34,408 bases of DNA from Thermoplasmata archaeon (GTDB lineage: Archaea > Thermoplasmatota > E2 > DHVEG-1), in the NCBI GenBank assembly GCA_014894395.1, contig JADBLO010000082.1:2620-37027 (forward strand). The letters run 5' to 3'. Positions 14,943 to 22,753 of the stretch are shown piece by piece. How positions within the stretch are numbered: the stretch's first letter is position 1; each line of letters starts with the position of its first letter. The position numbers and the translations under genes were made by a program. Under the pieces are notes generated by a model. That model made no database searches, had not been told where the DNA came from, and saw only the letters and a list, made by a program, of their open reading frames with translations.

Positions 14943-15524
14943 ATGAGAAAACTAATAGCCGTCCTTTTGATAATGATATTCTTAGTGCCAGTCGGTGCAA
15001 TGGCCGGTATCACGCAGCCAATCAGCAAACCAACACAAGCTATAATCATCGAAGTCGGTGATGTCATAAACGGCGAAGAAGTCGTATGGGTGGCTCCAAA
15101 TCTTAACACACTTGGTAGCAATGAAGTTGCCTATCTAACAACAGAAAAAACAGAAGTCAACTCTGGCAGCCCAAGTCCAGTCCCAGCTCCTGGTCCATTT
15201 ACCCGTTACCGCTCATTCAGAGTAGTAGCTAGAGCCGAGAATTACTGGCCTTTATTCTGGACAGTATGTAGGGGAAAGTGGTACTTTACCTATAATGGCG
15301 GTGAGTGGCACTCTACTGTTACAGACACGGGAAGCAATGCAGCAACATATGGTCTTCGTTGGACAAGAACTGGTTTCAATGCAGAGCATGACGATTTGCT
15401 TTTGTCAGCAACCGGTTACTTCGAAGAGAATAATCCGCCTTGGCGAACCGCACACCTCACTGTAGCAATAATATGCTTTGTGTACGGAATGACATACTAC
15501 AACTATGACCTAGTATACAACTAA
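14943..15524 (+). CDS. Secreted paralogue family 1, copy 3, 193 aa
   Basis: Signal peptide identical to copy 2, then GDVINGEEVVWVAPNLNTLG, EVAYLT, a Pro-rich GSPSPVPAPGP linker and a W/Y-rich domain ending Y-N-Y-D-L. Here the upstream leader frame is continuous with the gene (in-frame ATG at 14892 and 14862), unlike copies 1 and 2, but the GGGGTGA site still favours ATG 14943. Confidence 0.65.
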   Translation: MRKLIAVLLIMIFLVPVGAMAGITQPISKPTQAIIIEVGDVINGEEVVWVAPNLNTLGSNEVAYLTTEKTEVNSGSPSPVPAPGPFTRYRSFRVVARAENYWPLFWTVCRGKWYFTYNGGEWHSTVTDTGSNAATYGLRWTRTGFNAEHDDLLLSATGYFEENNPPWRTAHLTVAIICFVYGMTYYNYDLVYN

Positions 15525-15535
15525 ATAAATAAAAG

Positions 15536-15558
15536 AAGGTTTATAAAGCATAAACCTT
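15536..15558 (+). terminator. Hairpin terminator
   Basis: AAGGTTTAT-AAAGC-ATAAACCTT, a perfect 9-bp stem followed by TTTCTTTCTTT. It lies between family-1 copy 3 and family-2 copy 2, the same position as the hairpin at 14163. Confidence 0.7.
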
Positions 15559-15591
15559 TTTCTTTCTTTAAACAAGGGGAGTTAAAAGCAT

Positions 15592-16245
15592 ATGAAAAAA
15601 CTGATTAAAAATAAAATCGTTACGATTGGAATCATAGGAATATTCTTGTTGACTATTTTTGGTGGACTAGCACCTGCTGCTTCCAGACCAAGCTATATAT
15701 CGATTACATTGACCGACAAATACAGTATTGATTTAGATTTTTTGCCTCCGCAGATATCTGAAATAATGTTTACGAAAGGGTACAGATTACGGATTGCAGA
15801 ATCAGCTCAGATTCCACTATGGAAAGGCGAGTCTAAATCTCTGTTGTTCAAACAAGTGGCAACTGTCATAGGTCATCTAGTTAGAGTTAATTTGACATTA
15901 CCTGAAAACGATTATACAGATGAAAATATCACGATATACTTATATGTGACAATTGCTAAAAACAGATTAGGAACGACATTGTTCTATCAAGAATCTTGCA
16001 TCGCTCTGATTAAAAAGACAAATATACCGCTCATGTTACGTTTGCCAAATGCAGATACTCACATTAATAGATACAGATTGGCATGGTTTATGAATGATGT
16101 TGATGAACGCAATTCTGATAACAGCGTTTATGGTCAAGGGGAATTTTACAACAGGCGTACCCAAAAAACATTGAGATTATGGTCATGTGTCACTTATGAT
16201 TTGATAGGGAATTATAATGGCACCGGCGGAGTAAACTTCTTATAA
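15592..16245 (+). CDS. Secreted paralogue family 2, copy 2, 217 aa
   Basis: Signal peptide with basic MKKLIKNK and hydrophobic core, cleavage near APAAS. It shares DLDFLPPQISEIM, an A-T-V-I strand, AKNRLGTTLF and INRYRLAW with the gene at 14216. Ribosome site AAGGGGAG before ATG. The order family 1-hairpin-family 2 is repeated twice, pointing to duplication of the pair. Confidence 0.6.
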   Translation: MKKLIKNKIVTIGIIGIFLLTIFGGLAPAASRPSYISITLTDKYSIDLDFLPPQISEIMFTKGYRLRIAESAQIPLWKGESKSLLFKQVATVIGHLVRVNLTLPENDYTDENITIYLYVTIAKNRLGTTLFYQESCIALIKKTNIPLMLRLPNADTHINRYRLAWFMNDVDERNSDNSVYGQGEFYNRRTQKTLRLWSCVTYDLIGNYNGTGGVNFL

Positions 16246-16270
16246 AGTGGAATTGGGGGCATAATCAACG

Positions 16271-16399
16271 AAATCAAAGAAATACAGAGCCGATGCTCAT
16301 TTTTATTTTTGTTCAAAATGCAGGAAAACTCATATGTATAAAAGTCACATTGGACAGTTGCACGGGATTTTCAAGATAAATCGTCGTAAACGTGCTTAA
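16271..16399 (+). pseudogene. C2H2-like zinc-finger ORF without a start codon
   Basis: The frame reads FCSKCRKTH, then HIGQLH and a basic KINRRKRA end: C-x2-C-x3-H plus further His, like small archaeal zinc-finger proteins. No ATG, GTG or TTG lies between the in-frame stop at 16262 and the finger. A GGGGG site sits at 16255, so a rare start (ACG 16268) is possible; otherwise it is a remnant. Confidence 0.4.
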
Positions 16400-16414
16400 A
16401 TATCTTACGTAACG

Positions 16415-16436
16415 ATAATATATAACTAAATATATA
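16415..16436 (+). promoter_or_regulatory. TATA-rich promoter of last secreted gene
   Basis: ATAATATATAAC and TAAATATATA lie in tandem. The first is spaced about 26 bp from ATG 16446, again allowing a leaderless leader ORF. Confidence 0.45.
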
Positions 16437-16445
16437 TTATTCATC

Positions 16446-16499
16446 ATGTTTGATATGTCGTGCGGTATCAAAATTCTCAAAAACAGCATGGGGGGGTGA
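16446..16499 (+). CDS. Leader ORF, 17 aa (MFDMSCGIKILKNSMGG)
   Basis: Near-identical to the leader at 13481 (one residue differs), with the same G7 tract (16490-16496) and TGA, 7 bp before ATG 16507. It is conserved although the downstream genes differ strongly. Confidence 0.45.
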   Translation: MFDMSCGIKILKNSMGG

Positions 16500-16506
16500 A
16501 AACAGA

Positions 16507-17112
16507 ATGAAGACGAAACTAATATTTGTTTGTGCAGTTTGTCTGCTCATGGTCATACCGATGGTTCCAGCACAAATACAAAAATCCCAATCACAACCAT
16601 TGCAACAAGAATCACAGCATCAGACCATAAGTGTCTCAGTAAGCAATCCATACGAGTCCTTCAGTTATACACAACCACCCGTGCCCATTACTAAAGATGG
16701 AAACACAGTAGGCTATCTTTCTATTGAAGTAGGTGGAAGTCCAGGTCCAGAACAAAACGGGGGACTATTCCGTACATACATGCGATGGATTAACATAATT
16801 GCCTTAGACGTTAACCTTGTACCAGTGGCTTGGGAAAGAACTTTTGGCATATTCAGTTGGGTTAACTATATTTCATGTGTCATACTGTGTCCACTTGTTA
16901 TGTCCGGCAGTTACCGCCCATTGATATGGCACCGTGATGGAGTATCTCATACCCAGAGGGATGGCATGGTGCTTATTGCATGGCTTAAAGGACACGCAGA
17001 CTTCCGTAACAATCAATTTGAATCGGCATATATCGAAAGTACAGTGATAGTTGGATACTTCGGAGATACAATATTTGACTTCTGGTATGAAGGACCAGGT
17101 TGGCTAGTGTAG
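16507..17112 (+). CDS. Secreted family-1-like protein, 201 aa
   Basis: Signal peptide MKTKLIFVCAVCLLMVIPMV with cleavage near PAQ, then a Gln/Ser-rich stretch. Mature part has G-Y-L-S-I-E-V-G-G-S-P-G-P, an R-W-I-N-I-I strand, S-G-S-Y-R-P-L-I-W-H and an IFDFWYEGPGW end; this order recalls family 1, most closely the gene at 11659 (K-P-W-I-W-H). It carries the same upstream leader/G-tract as copies 1 and 2. Function unknown. Confidence 0.6.
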   Translation: MKTKLIFVCAVCLLMVIPMVPAQIQKSQSQPLQQESQHQTISVSVSNPYESFSYTQPPVPITKDGNTVGYLSIEVGGSPGPEQNGGLFRTYMRWINIIALDVNLVPVAWERTFGIFSWVNYISCVILCPLVMSGSYRPLIWHRDGVSHTQRDGMVLIAWLKGHADFRNNQFESAYIESTVIVGYFGDTIFDFWYEGPGWLV

Positions 17113-17146
17113 GACTGTCAATGGATTAAACGGTAAATAAAACAAA

Positions 17147-17166
17147 CCTTGTCGGCAACGACAAGG
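17147..17166 (+). terminator. Hairpin terminator
   Basis: CCTTGTCG-GCAA-CGACAAGG, a perfect 8-bp stem with a GNRA loop, is followed by T-rich DNA. It closes the secretome island. Confidence 0.7.
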
Positions 17167-17227
17167 CTCTAATTTTCTTTTTATTGCAAACAAAATGTAA
17201 CCAAAAGTTTATTATATTGTTGAAGAA

Positions 17228-17306
17228 TTATAAATAAGGGAATTAGAACTCGAATTCAAAGTAAGTTTGTCTCTCCCCAAAATAGATAGACTCTTCTTTT
17301 GAGTTC
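17228..17306 (+). promoter_or_regulatory. TATA box and inverted repeat in 5' leader
   Basis: TTATAAATA at 17228-17236 would start a transcript near 17258. GAACTC (17246-17251) and GAGTTC (17301-17306) are inverted repeats flanking a C/T-rich stretch, a possible operator or 5' leader fold before the gene at 17336. Confidence 0.35.
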
Positions 17307-17335
17307 TGGTTCCTCTACCCTTTGATGGAGGCAGC

Positions 17336-17725
17336 ATGGTAAAAAGATACGTTCAAGATGCAATGGAGCGAATAGCAGACAAGAAACAGATGACCTTTGG
17401 ACTACCAGAACAGCAAGACAAAGACTCTGCTAAGAAACCATCAAAAGCAAGACCAAAAGTTACATATTGGATTTGTCTCAAAGGACATGTTTTTGAGCAT
17501 AAATATCGTATTCAGAATGAAAAGTTGATAAAGGACATGACCTGCCCGATTTGCAGGGCTAAAATAAGAAATAAAACCAGTGAAGCGACATACAAATATT
17601 TTCTCGATAAGGCTGGCCGAGCTGATGCAAAAGAACTCAGGATGGCAAAGTTAGCCAGCGAAAGGAAGCATTTAAAGAACAAACAGCATCTTGATGATGA
17701 AGAAAATCGATGCGGTTGGGAATAA
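17336..17725 (+). CDS. Zinc-ribbon protein, 129 aa
   Basis: Basic N-terminal helix, then WICLKGH (C, H) and MTCPICRAK (C, C), forming a four-ligand zinc site, and a Lys/Arg-rich helical C-terminus. It looks like a small nucleic-acid binder. GGAGG at 17325 sets the start. First gene of the next operon. Confidence 0.6.
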   Translation: MVKRYVQDAMERIADKKQMTFGLPEQQDKDSAKKPSKARPKVTYWICLKGHVFEHKYRIQNEKLIKDMTCPICRAKIRNKTSEATYKYFLDKAGRADAKELRMAKLASERKHLKNKQHLDDEENRCGWE

Positions 17726-17729
17726 TGTT

Positions 17730-18044
17730 ATGAGCGAAAGTCAACAGATATTCGATGAGCTTGACAAGAAAATAAAAAAGCTTGAAGAGCAACTTCAACC
17801 AGAATCAAAAGATAAACATTTGGAGTTGATAAAAGTCGTTGAAAACCTTGAAACAGAAGATGCTTTCAAGAAACAATTGGCAGAACGCCTGCAAAAAGAG
17901 AGCATAGTAGAAGTTTATCAAAAGAAAGACGGTTCTTTCGTTATCGCTTCGGTTCCAGAGAAAGAAGGATTGCTTGTCATCTCTCTTTGTATAAATGCAG
18001 TTCTTATAGTGATATTGATTACAAAAGCCGTAGGATTGTGGTAG
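17730..18044 (+). CDS. Coiled-coil tail-anchored membrane protein, 104 aa
   Basis: Residues 1-65 are charged and heptad-like (FDELDKKIKKLEEQL), followed by a single hydrophobic segment near the C-terminus (LLVISLCINAVLIVILITKA). Probably anchored with its coiled coil inside the cell. ATG 17730 chosen; in-frame codons upstream overlap the previous gene. Confidence 0.55.
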   Translation: MSESQQIFDELDKKIKKLEEQLQPESKDKHLELIKVVENLETEDAFKKQLAERLQKESIVEVYQKKDGSFVIASVPEKEGLLVISLCINAVLIVILITKAVGLW

Positions 18045-18046
18045 AT

Positions 18047-18556
18047 ATGGAGAACCAGCCGAAAAATGAAAAGGGGAAAATCACAATTGTATTTGCATTG
18101 GTACTTATTGTTTTTATAAGTTGTTTTACAAATGCAATTCTAGGAATAATCTGTTTTCAAAACTATCAATCCGAACATCAAATTCCAAATCAGTATATAT
18201 TGCCGTTCATGGAACTCGAAGAATATCTTAGATTATGTGATGAAAAATATAACACAAATTATAGATTAATCCTCAATAATTTCGGTGATGATGAAGTTAC
18301 AGTGGAAAAATCATTTATGGAAAATGTAAATGCAGTGACTTATCATGTTCATCATTTTGAAGAGTTAGTAGTAGATATTGGTGATGGTAACAAATACGAA
18401 ACGACCAAATTTTATATCGTTCCTGAACAAATTAGTTTTGAAAATAACACATATCCGCTTATTTCATTTTATACAAAATTCGAAAATCATGATGCTTGGA
18501 TTTTGCAATGTTTTCCAATCGGAAAACAAATTTCTATTGTTTTGAAGGAGGTTTGA
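18047..18556 (+). CDS. Membrane-anchored hypothetical protein, 169 aa
   Basis: A short charged tail (MENQPKNEKGK) precedes one membrane segment (about residues 12-38), then a domain with acidic and aromatic residues, probably external. The N-terminal tail closely resembles that of the next gene (MENQQKNKEN), and the DNA at both starts is alike, so the starts may be duplicated. Family unknown. Confidence 0.55.
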   Translation: MENQPKNEKGKITIVFALVLIVFISCFTNAILGIICFQNYQSEHQIPNQYILPFMELEEYLRLCDEKYNTNYRLILNNFGDDEVTVEKSFMENVNAVTYHVHHFEELVVDIGDGNKYETTKFYIVPEQISFENNTYPLISFYTKFENHDAWILQCFPIGKQISIVLKEV

Positions 18557-18558
18557 AT

Positions 18559-19230
18559 ATGGAGAACCAGCAGAAAAATAAAGAAAATGAAATTAAAACG
18601 ATGAACAAGATAGTAGTCATTGTTTTATTGGGAATGATTATATTTTTTTCCAGTTTGATTCCGATGAGGATACAGGCCAATGATGTTCCAGCCACATATT
18701 TTTCTCTGTTTTTTATGGGAACATTATGCTTCTTTTTAGGTTTGTTTTCATCAGATATAGTCAATAAATCTAAAAAAGAAGGCAGTATTAGATTCGAATT
18801 TGTTGAAAACAGTCACAGACGACATGTGGATGTGAAATTGCCCGAAAAGGCTACAGAAAATTCAGTAGGATATGATTTCTTCTCGCCAGAAAAAATGGCA
18901 TTAGCTCCTGGTGAGGAACACATGTTCTGGACTGATGTTAAAGTCCATTTGAAACAGGATGAAGCACTGATGATTTCACCAAGGTCATCGATAGGAATAA
19001 AAAAGAACCTTATGCTTGCAAATACCATTGGAATGATAGACCCAGATTACTATGGAAACGAAGAAAATGATGGAAGCATAGGCATCTGTTTATACAATTA
19101 TGGTACTGAACGAGCATTGATAGAAAAAGGGGGCAGAATCGCACAGGGAACTGTAATAACTGTAGTCCATGATAAAATACCTGGCAATTCGAATAAACGA
19201 AAGGGAGGCATCGGGAGCACCGGACAATGA
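18559..19230 (+). CDS. dut: Membrane-anchored dUTPase, 223 aa
   Basis: Trimeric dUTPase fold, which hydrolyses dUTP to dUMP and pyrophosphate and keeps uracil out of DNA. Five motifs: VGYDFFSP (103-110), PRSSIG (141-146), NTIGMIDPDYYG (155-166, with the catalytic Asp at about 161), GGRIAQGT (191-198) and KRKGGIGSTGQ (213-223). The DYYGNEENDG insertion is the form seen in dUTPases of Gram-positive phages. Unusually, residues 17-65 form two membrane segments, so the enzyme should be membrane-tethered. ATG 18559 follows AAGGAGG. Confidence 0.85.
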   Translation: MENQQKNKENEIKTMNKIVVIVLLGMIIFFSSLIPMRIQANDVPATYFSLFFMGTLCFFLGLFSSDIVNKSKKEGSIRFEFVENSHRRHVDVKLPEKATENSVGYDFFSPEKMALAPGEEHMFWTDVKVHLKQDEALMISPRSSIGIKKNLMLANTIGMIDPDYYGNEENDGSIGICLYNYGTERALIEKGGRIAQGTVITVVHDKIPGNSNKRKGGIGSTGQ

Positions 19231-19631
19231 ATCCTAGATGTATTTCATTTGCTTGGACTACAGATGCTTTTTTGGCGAATGTAAAGGATATGACCCGCAG
19301 ATATTGGAAAGATTCGTATGCAAAAAGCATACAGCACTTGCAATTCATGATTGCAATGGATAAGATGCCATATGCCCACGGAAAACCAATCGGGCAAATC
19401 ATTGTGCATGAAAAATATCAGCAGCGAACAAGTCAGCTAACTGAGCTTGATTACGAACGGGAGGGTCTGCTGTGGATGGAGAAGAACAATCTGAAAATTA
19501 AAGGTCAGCATCCACGGGAATTCTTTGATGAGTGGAAAAAGAAAGATGATTTAGTCTGGGTTTTGGAATTTTCAAAAACAAAAGACGAGACCGGACGATG
19601 GTTAAATGATTGGGTTAGAAAAGTAGAATAG
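19227..19631 (+). CDS. ASCH/PUA-like domain protein, 134 aa
   Basis: Pattern I-S-F-A-W at the start, K-D-M-T-R-R-Y-W, then H-G-K-P-I-G-Q-I-I-V and Y-E-R-E-G with a late W-V-L-E-F strand matches ASCH-type RNA-binding folds common in mobile elements. ASCH proteins are thought to bind RNA or modified nucleosides. It overlaps the dUTPase gene by 4 bp. Confidence 0.6.
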   Translation: MNPRCISFAWTTDAFLANVKDMTRRYWKDSYAKSIQHLQFMIAMDKMPYAHGKPIGQIIVHEKYQQRTSQLTELDYEREGLLWMEKNNLKIKGQHPREFFDEWKKKDDLVWVLEFSKTKDETGRWLNDWVRKVE

Positions 19632-19642
19632 GAGTTGAAAAA

Positions 19643-20044
19643 ATGGTATTTGACATAAACAATGATTTCTTCGTTACGAAGATTAAAAATTGTGCAGAAA
19701 TGTTGTCTCAGGACGAGCTTGACCAACTTCAAGGTCTCATAAAAAAAGTAGAGATATTGAAACCGTCAAAATCAGAATACATCGTGATTTCAAAGATAGA
19801 TAATCCTAGATTGTTCAATACGATTAAAGAGAAAAAACTGGAGATATGGACTATTTATAACAGTCCGGCAGATTATCCTGGCAAATTCGTTGCACGCAAA
19901 TGGATTTTAGACATGCCAACAAAAACCGTAATTGTTGGAGACTCTTTGGATGAAGTGAGAAATAAACTTCCAAATAAACCAAATCTCGTTCGCTTTGATA
20001 GGTCATTTCAAGACGACCCGATAATTGTGGAGACATGGTTGTGA
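19643..20044 (+). CDS. Hypothetical protein, 133 aa
   Basis: The N-terminal half is helical. The C-terminal half (IWTIYNSPADYPGKFVARKW, a D-S-L-D-E-V-R-x-K-L-P segment and a terminal D-D-P-I-I-V-E-T-W-L) is the pattern of a small phage/plasmid protein family of unknown function. AGGAG precedes ATG. Confidence 0.55.
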   Translation: MVFDINNDFFVTKIKNCAEMLSQDELDQLQGLIKKVEILKPSKSEYIVISKIDNPRLFNTIKEKKLEIWTIYNSPADYPGKFVARKWILDMPTKTVIVGDSLDEVRNKLPNKPNLVRFDRSFQDDPIIVETWL

Positions 20045-20053
20045 GGGAAAACA

Positions 20054-20302
20054 ATGTGTAAAATATACATATCTTTTATAAAAGAGCGAAGGAAAAAAGG
20101 AAAGAAAACAGACACCTGGAAAATAGTGACCATGGAAAGTGGGCAATTAGGATTCATAAAATTTGATGGAGCTTGGAGGCAATATATTTTCTTGCCAGAT
20201 GCACATACAAAATGGAGTGCTAGCTGTAATGACCAGATATCGGCTTTCTTAAAAGAACAGAATTCAAAATGGAGGAGAAAAATACGGAAAAAACCCACAT
20301 AA
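20054..20302 (+). CDS. Hypothetical protein, 82 aa
   Basis: Small basic protein with no recognised domain; the C-terminal end is very Lys/Arg-rich (SKWRRKIRKKPT). AGGGAAAA precedes the start. Its last 34 bp overlap the next gene. Confidence 0.45.
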   Translation: MCKIYISFIKERRKKGKKTDTWKIVTMESGQLGFIKFDGAWRQYIFLPDAHTKWSASCNDQISAFLKEQNSKWRRKIRKKPT

Positions 20303-20607
20303 ACTGGTATTGGCTGCCAGAAGATTATCAGAAAAGTTTGAATGCGAAGAACGATATATTTTACAAATTCAAAGATTATGGTCTATGGGGCATCAAAAAA
20401 GAAATCAACAAATACGGTCCTGATGCAATTGCAGTATTGCGGAGGCGTGGCTGCATCTTCTACGATACTATGATTCCATTGATTGCGGAAGTGGTAACGT
20501 CCAGAGTATTGAGAATAGCGATATTTCCGATTGGGATGAAGTTAGTGGATATCGTATTTTATAATAGTAAAACAGAACAAACTTGCAAAAAAGAGGAAAA
20601 CCCATGA
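20269..20607 (+). CDS. Hypothetical protein, 112 aa
   Basis: Unrecognised soluble protein (HINWYWLPEDYQKSLNAKND near the start). It begins in the preceding gene and its stop overlaps ATG 20604 of the next, so the three are coupled. Confidence 0.5.
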   Translation: MEEKNTEKTHINWYWLPEDYQKSLNAKNDIFYKFKDYGLWGIKKEINKYGPDAIAVLRRRGCIFYDTMIPLIAEVVTSRVLRIAIFPIGMKLVDIVFYNSKTEQTCKKEENP

Positions 20608-20768
20608 TTAAGCAGTGGGCGGGTCATACTTGCGGTGAATGTTTTAATTTAGAAACTTGGCGACCAGTATTGTGTTGTAGCAAAGATGGTAGAGAAAAAT
20701 TGGCAAACAATCCTGCCTGTATTTATTTTAGGTCAAAATCTGAAGTAATGAAGAAGGGGGGTTCATGA
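20604..20768 (+). CDS. Cys-rich small protein, 54 aa
   Basis: HTCGECFN, VLCCS and PACIYF contribute five cysteines, a probable zinc or Fe-S site. Ribosome site GAGG 20595 and overlap with the previous stop set ATG 20604. Confidence 0.5.
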   Translation: MIKQWAGHTCGECFNLETWRPVLCCSKDGREKLANNPACIYFRSKSEVMKKGGS

Positions 20769-20869
20769 GGAAAAAATTTGAGAGCTTGGGCGAGTTCAAC
20801 AACTGGCTGCAATTCACTACGGTGGACACGAAGAACATCATCGAAATAAGGGTGGTTGTGAAAGAGTGA
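20765..20869 (+). CDS. Microprotein, 34 aa
   Basis: MRKKFESLGEFNNWLQFTTV, then a beta segment IIEIRVVV. It overlaps the previous gene by 4 bp (ATGA) and the next GTG start, and GGGGG at 20757 is a good ribosome site. Too short for family assignment. Confidence 0.4.
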   Translation: MRKKFESLGEFNNWLQFTTVDTKNIIEIRVVVKE

Positions 20870-21528
20870 ATCTCCGAGAAAAAGTACGGGGAGGTCGCAA
20901 TTTTAGTAAAAACTACTATCGTGGTCTCAAATCTACTTATTTTGATTATCGTATCAATAAGATACCATTATTTTGGGATTGGAAAATTAGTAAAATTCTA
21001 CTTTATTGTAACGGGGGAAAGGTTTTAGACATCGGGTGTGCATTTGGATATTTCTTGGATAGACTTCCAAATAGTTTCGAAAAATTTGGTATAGACATAT
21101 CTTCTTTTGCTATTAATGAAGCCAAAAAAAGGTTTAATTATGAGTTTTTTGTTTGGGACATCAAAGAGCCATTTAACTACAAAGATTTAGATTTGGTAAC
21201 TGCATTTGATTGCATAGAACATATAAGTGAGTTAGAACATTCGTTAAATAATATAATGTCCATGTTGAAAAAAGATGGTATATTTGTTATGGGCGTTCCA
21301 TTAAAAGGTTCGTTGAGTGCAACAAGAGACCCGACGCATATTCACATTCTTTCGAAATATGAATGGATAAAGATATTAGAATTGACAGAATTCGAAGTTT
21401 TAGATACTTATTCTAAGTTTGCTGTAGGAACTTTATTTGTGTGCCAAAAAATCCATCAACAGCCAGCGAGCAGTAACTTCAAGAAAACAAATGAATTGAG
21501 GGTAGATGAGTATGCTAAATCTGCTTGA
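20866..21528 (+). CDS. Class I SAM-dependent methyltransferase, 220 aa
   Basis: Motif I is VLDIGCAFGYFLD (residues 53-65), followed by GIDIS (motif II acidic residue), DLVTAFDCIEHI (motif IV region) and ML-K-K-D-G-I-F-V-M-G-V-P. This is the UbiG/Methyltransf_11-like type; the substrate cannot be read from sequence. Starts at GTG 20866, overlapping the previous ORF, with GGTGG upstream. Confidence 0.75.
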   Translation: MNLREKVRGGRNFSKNYYRGLKSTYFDYRINKIPLFWDWKISKILLYCNGGKVLDIGCAFGYFLDRLPNSFEKFGIDISSFAINEAKKRFNYEFFVWDIKEPFNYKDLDLVTAFDCIEHISELEHSLNNIMSMLKKDGIFVMGVPLKGSLSATRDPTHIHILSKYEWIKILELTEFEVLDTYSKFAVGTLFVCQKIHQQPASSNFKKTNELRVDEYAKSA

Positions 21529-22126
21529 ATTCTACAATTACGCAAAACAGGAAGTCATCAAAGCAGGTTATCTGAAAGAAATAGAACTTGTAGAGGGCAG
21601 AAAATTTGAGTATATGAATGCAGACAAATTTTTCAATGAATACGCTTTCGTCGTTCTTAGTTCTGGAATAAGTAATAAAGCAGCAATGTCAATGTTCACG
21701 GAATTGATGGAAACAAGCAAAATATCTTCGATAAAGCATGAAGGAAAACGAAAGGCATTGGAGCAGGCAGATGTAAACTACACCAAATGGTTTGATTTGC
21801 TTAAAACATGTGGTACTGTTGATAAAAAACTGGAATATCTTGAAACATTACCATGGATAGGACCAATAACAAAATATCATCTCGCCCGCAATCTAGGTAT
21901 CGATGTGGCAAAACCAGATAGACATCTAATTAAGATTGCCCATCATTTCAATTATGAATACCGAAAATACCCTGGAGCTAAAATAATAATAGATGTTCAG
22001 ATGATGTGCAGACATATATCTGAAAAAACTGGTGATAGAATAGGAACTGTAGATTTAATTCTTTGGAGAACCGCCCAAAATAGACCACCATGGAAAACAA
22101 AAACGGGAGAGATACCAGGATGGTAG
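21512..22126 (+). CDS. HhH-GPD-type DNA glycosylase, 204 aa
   Basis: Base-excision repair glycosylase related to endonuclease III/OGG. The helix-hairpin-helix ETLPWIGPITKYHLARNLGI (residues 111-130) carries Lys121 at the place of the lyase lysine, and KPDRHLIKIA holds the catalytic Asp136. There is no C-terminal Fe-S cluster, unlike Nth. ATG 21512 is preferred because GAGGGT lies 8 nt upstream. Next to dUTPase it suggests control of damaged or uracil-containing DNA. Confidence 0.75.
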   Translation: MLNLLEFYNYAKQEVIKAGYLKEIELVEGRKFEYMNADKFFNEYAFVVLSSGISNKAAMSMFTELMETSKISSIKHEGKRKALEQADVNYTKWFDLLKTCGTVDKKLEYLETLPWIGPITKYHLARNLGIDVAKPDRHLIKIAHHFNYEYRKYPGAKIIIDVQMMCRHISEKTGDRIGTVDLILWRTAQNRPPWKTKTGEIPGW

Positions 22127-22467
22127 GTGCAGAATTTAAAAGAATAGAAAGTGAAATTAAAAAAGGAAACATTCGTCACAGGCGATGTGATATTTGCGGA
22201 TGCGAACTTGCAGTTCCAGACATGGGAATGTATTCACGGGATGTTTTTGTTTCAATGGCTTGTCCAGTATGTAGCTATACAAAAGCCCATTCCATCCTTT
22301 TAGGTTATATTGAAGAATTGAGAAAATCCCATACGAAAAAGGAAATTCTGAAGATACTCGATGACCGTTTGAACGAAACGTGGGGGCTGGAAGTAAGTGT
22401 CTTTACGATTGATGAATGGGAAAATTTGATGGAGAATTCATCAGAATGGCATGGAAAAATAGAATAG
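22120..22467 (+). CDS. Zinc-ribbon protein, 115 aa
   Basis: CDICGCEL and ACPVCSY form a four-Cys zinc ribbon in the first half; the second half is helical (KKEILKILDDRL). ATG 22120 overlaps the glycosylase end. Probable nucleic-acid or protein adaptor; unknown family. Confidence 0.55.
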   Translation: MVGAEFKRIESEIKKGNIRHRRCDICGCELAVPDMGMYSRDVFVSMACPVCSYTKAHSILLGYIEELRKSHTKKEILKILDDRLNETWGLEVSVFTIDEWENLMENSSEWHGKIE

Positions 22468-22537
22468 GAGAAAAATTACGTATAAAATCCATCCAAAAAA
22501 TCAAATAATACAATGATGATACCTTAGTTGAGGAGAA

Positions 22538-22753
22538 ATGGAAAAAAAGATAAACAAAGATTCTCTGAAATTGCTTTATGGCATCAGTTGTTCCGAGTGC
22601 AATAGTAATAACGTAGAAATTTATGATATTACTGAACATTTTTTACATTGCAAATGTCTGGATTGTAAACATCAATTTGATGTAAGGCGAGGAGAGATAC
22701 GTGAAAGATATAGACGAAAAGGCATTAAAAGATTTGGTAAGATACTTCGATAG
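22538..22753 (+). CDS. Small zinc-ribbon protein, 71 aa
   Basis: CSECNSNNVEIYD and HCKCLDCKHQFDV make a TFIIS-like zinc ribbon, with a basic C-terminal tail. GAGGAG precedes ATG 22538, and the end overlaps the recombinase gene by 53 bp. Confidence 0.55.
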   Translation: MEKKINKDSLKLLYGISCSECNSNNVEIYDITEHFLHCKCLDCKHQFDVRRGEIRERYRRKGIKRFGKILR

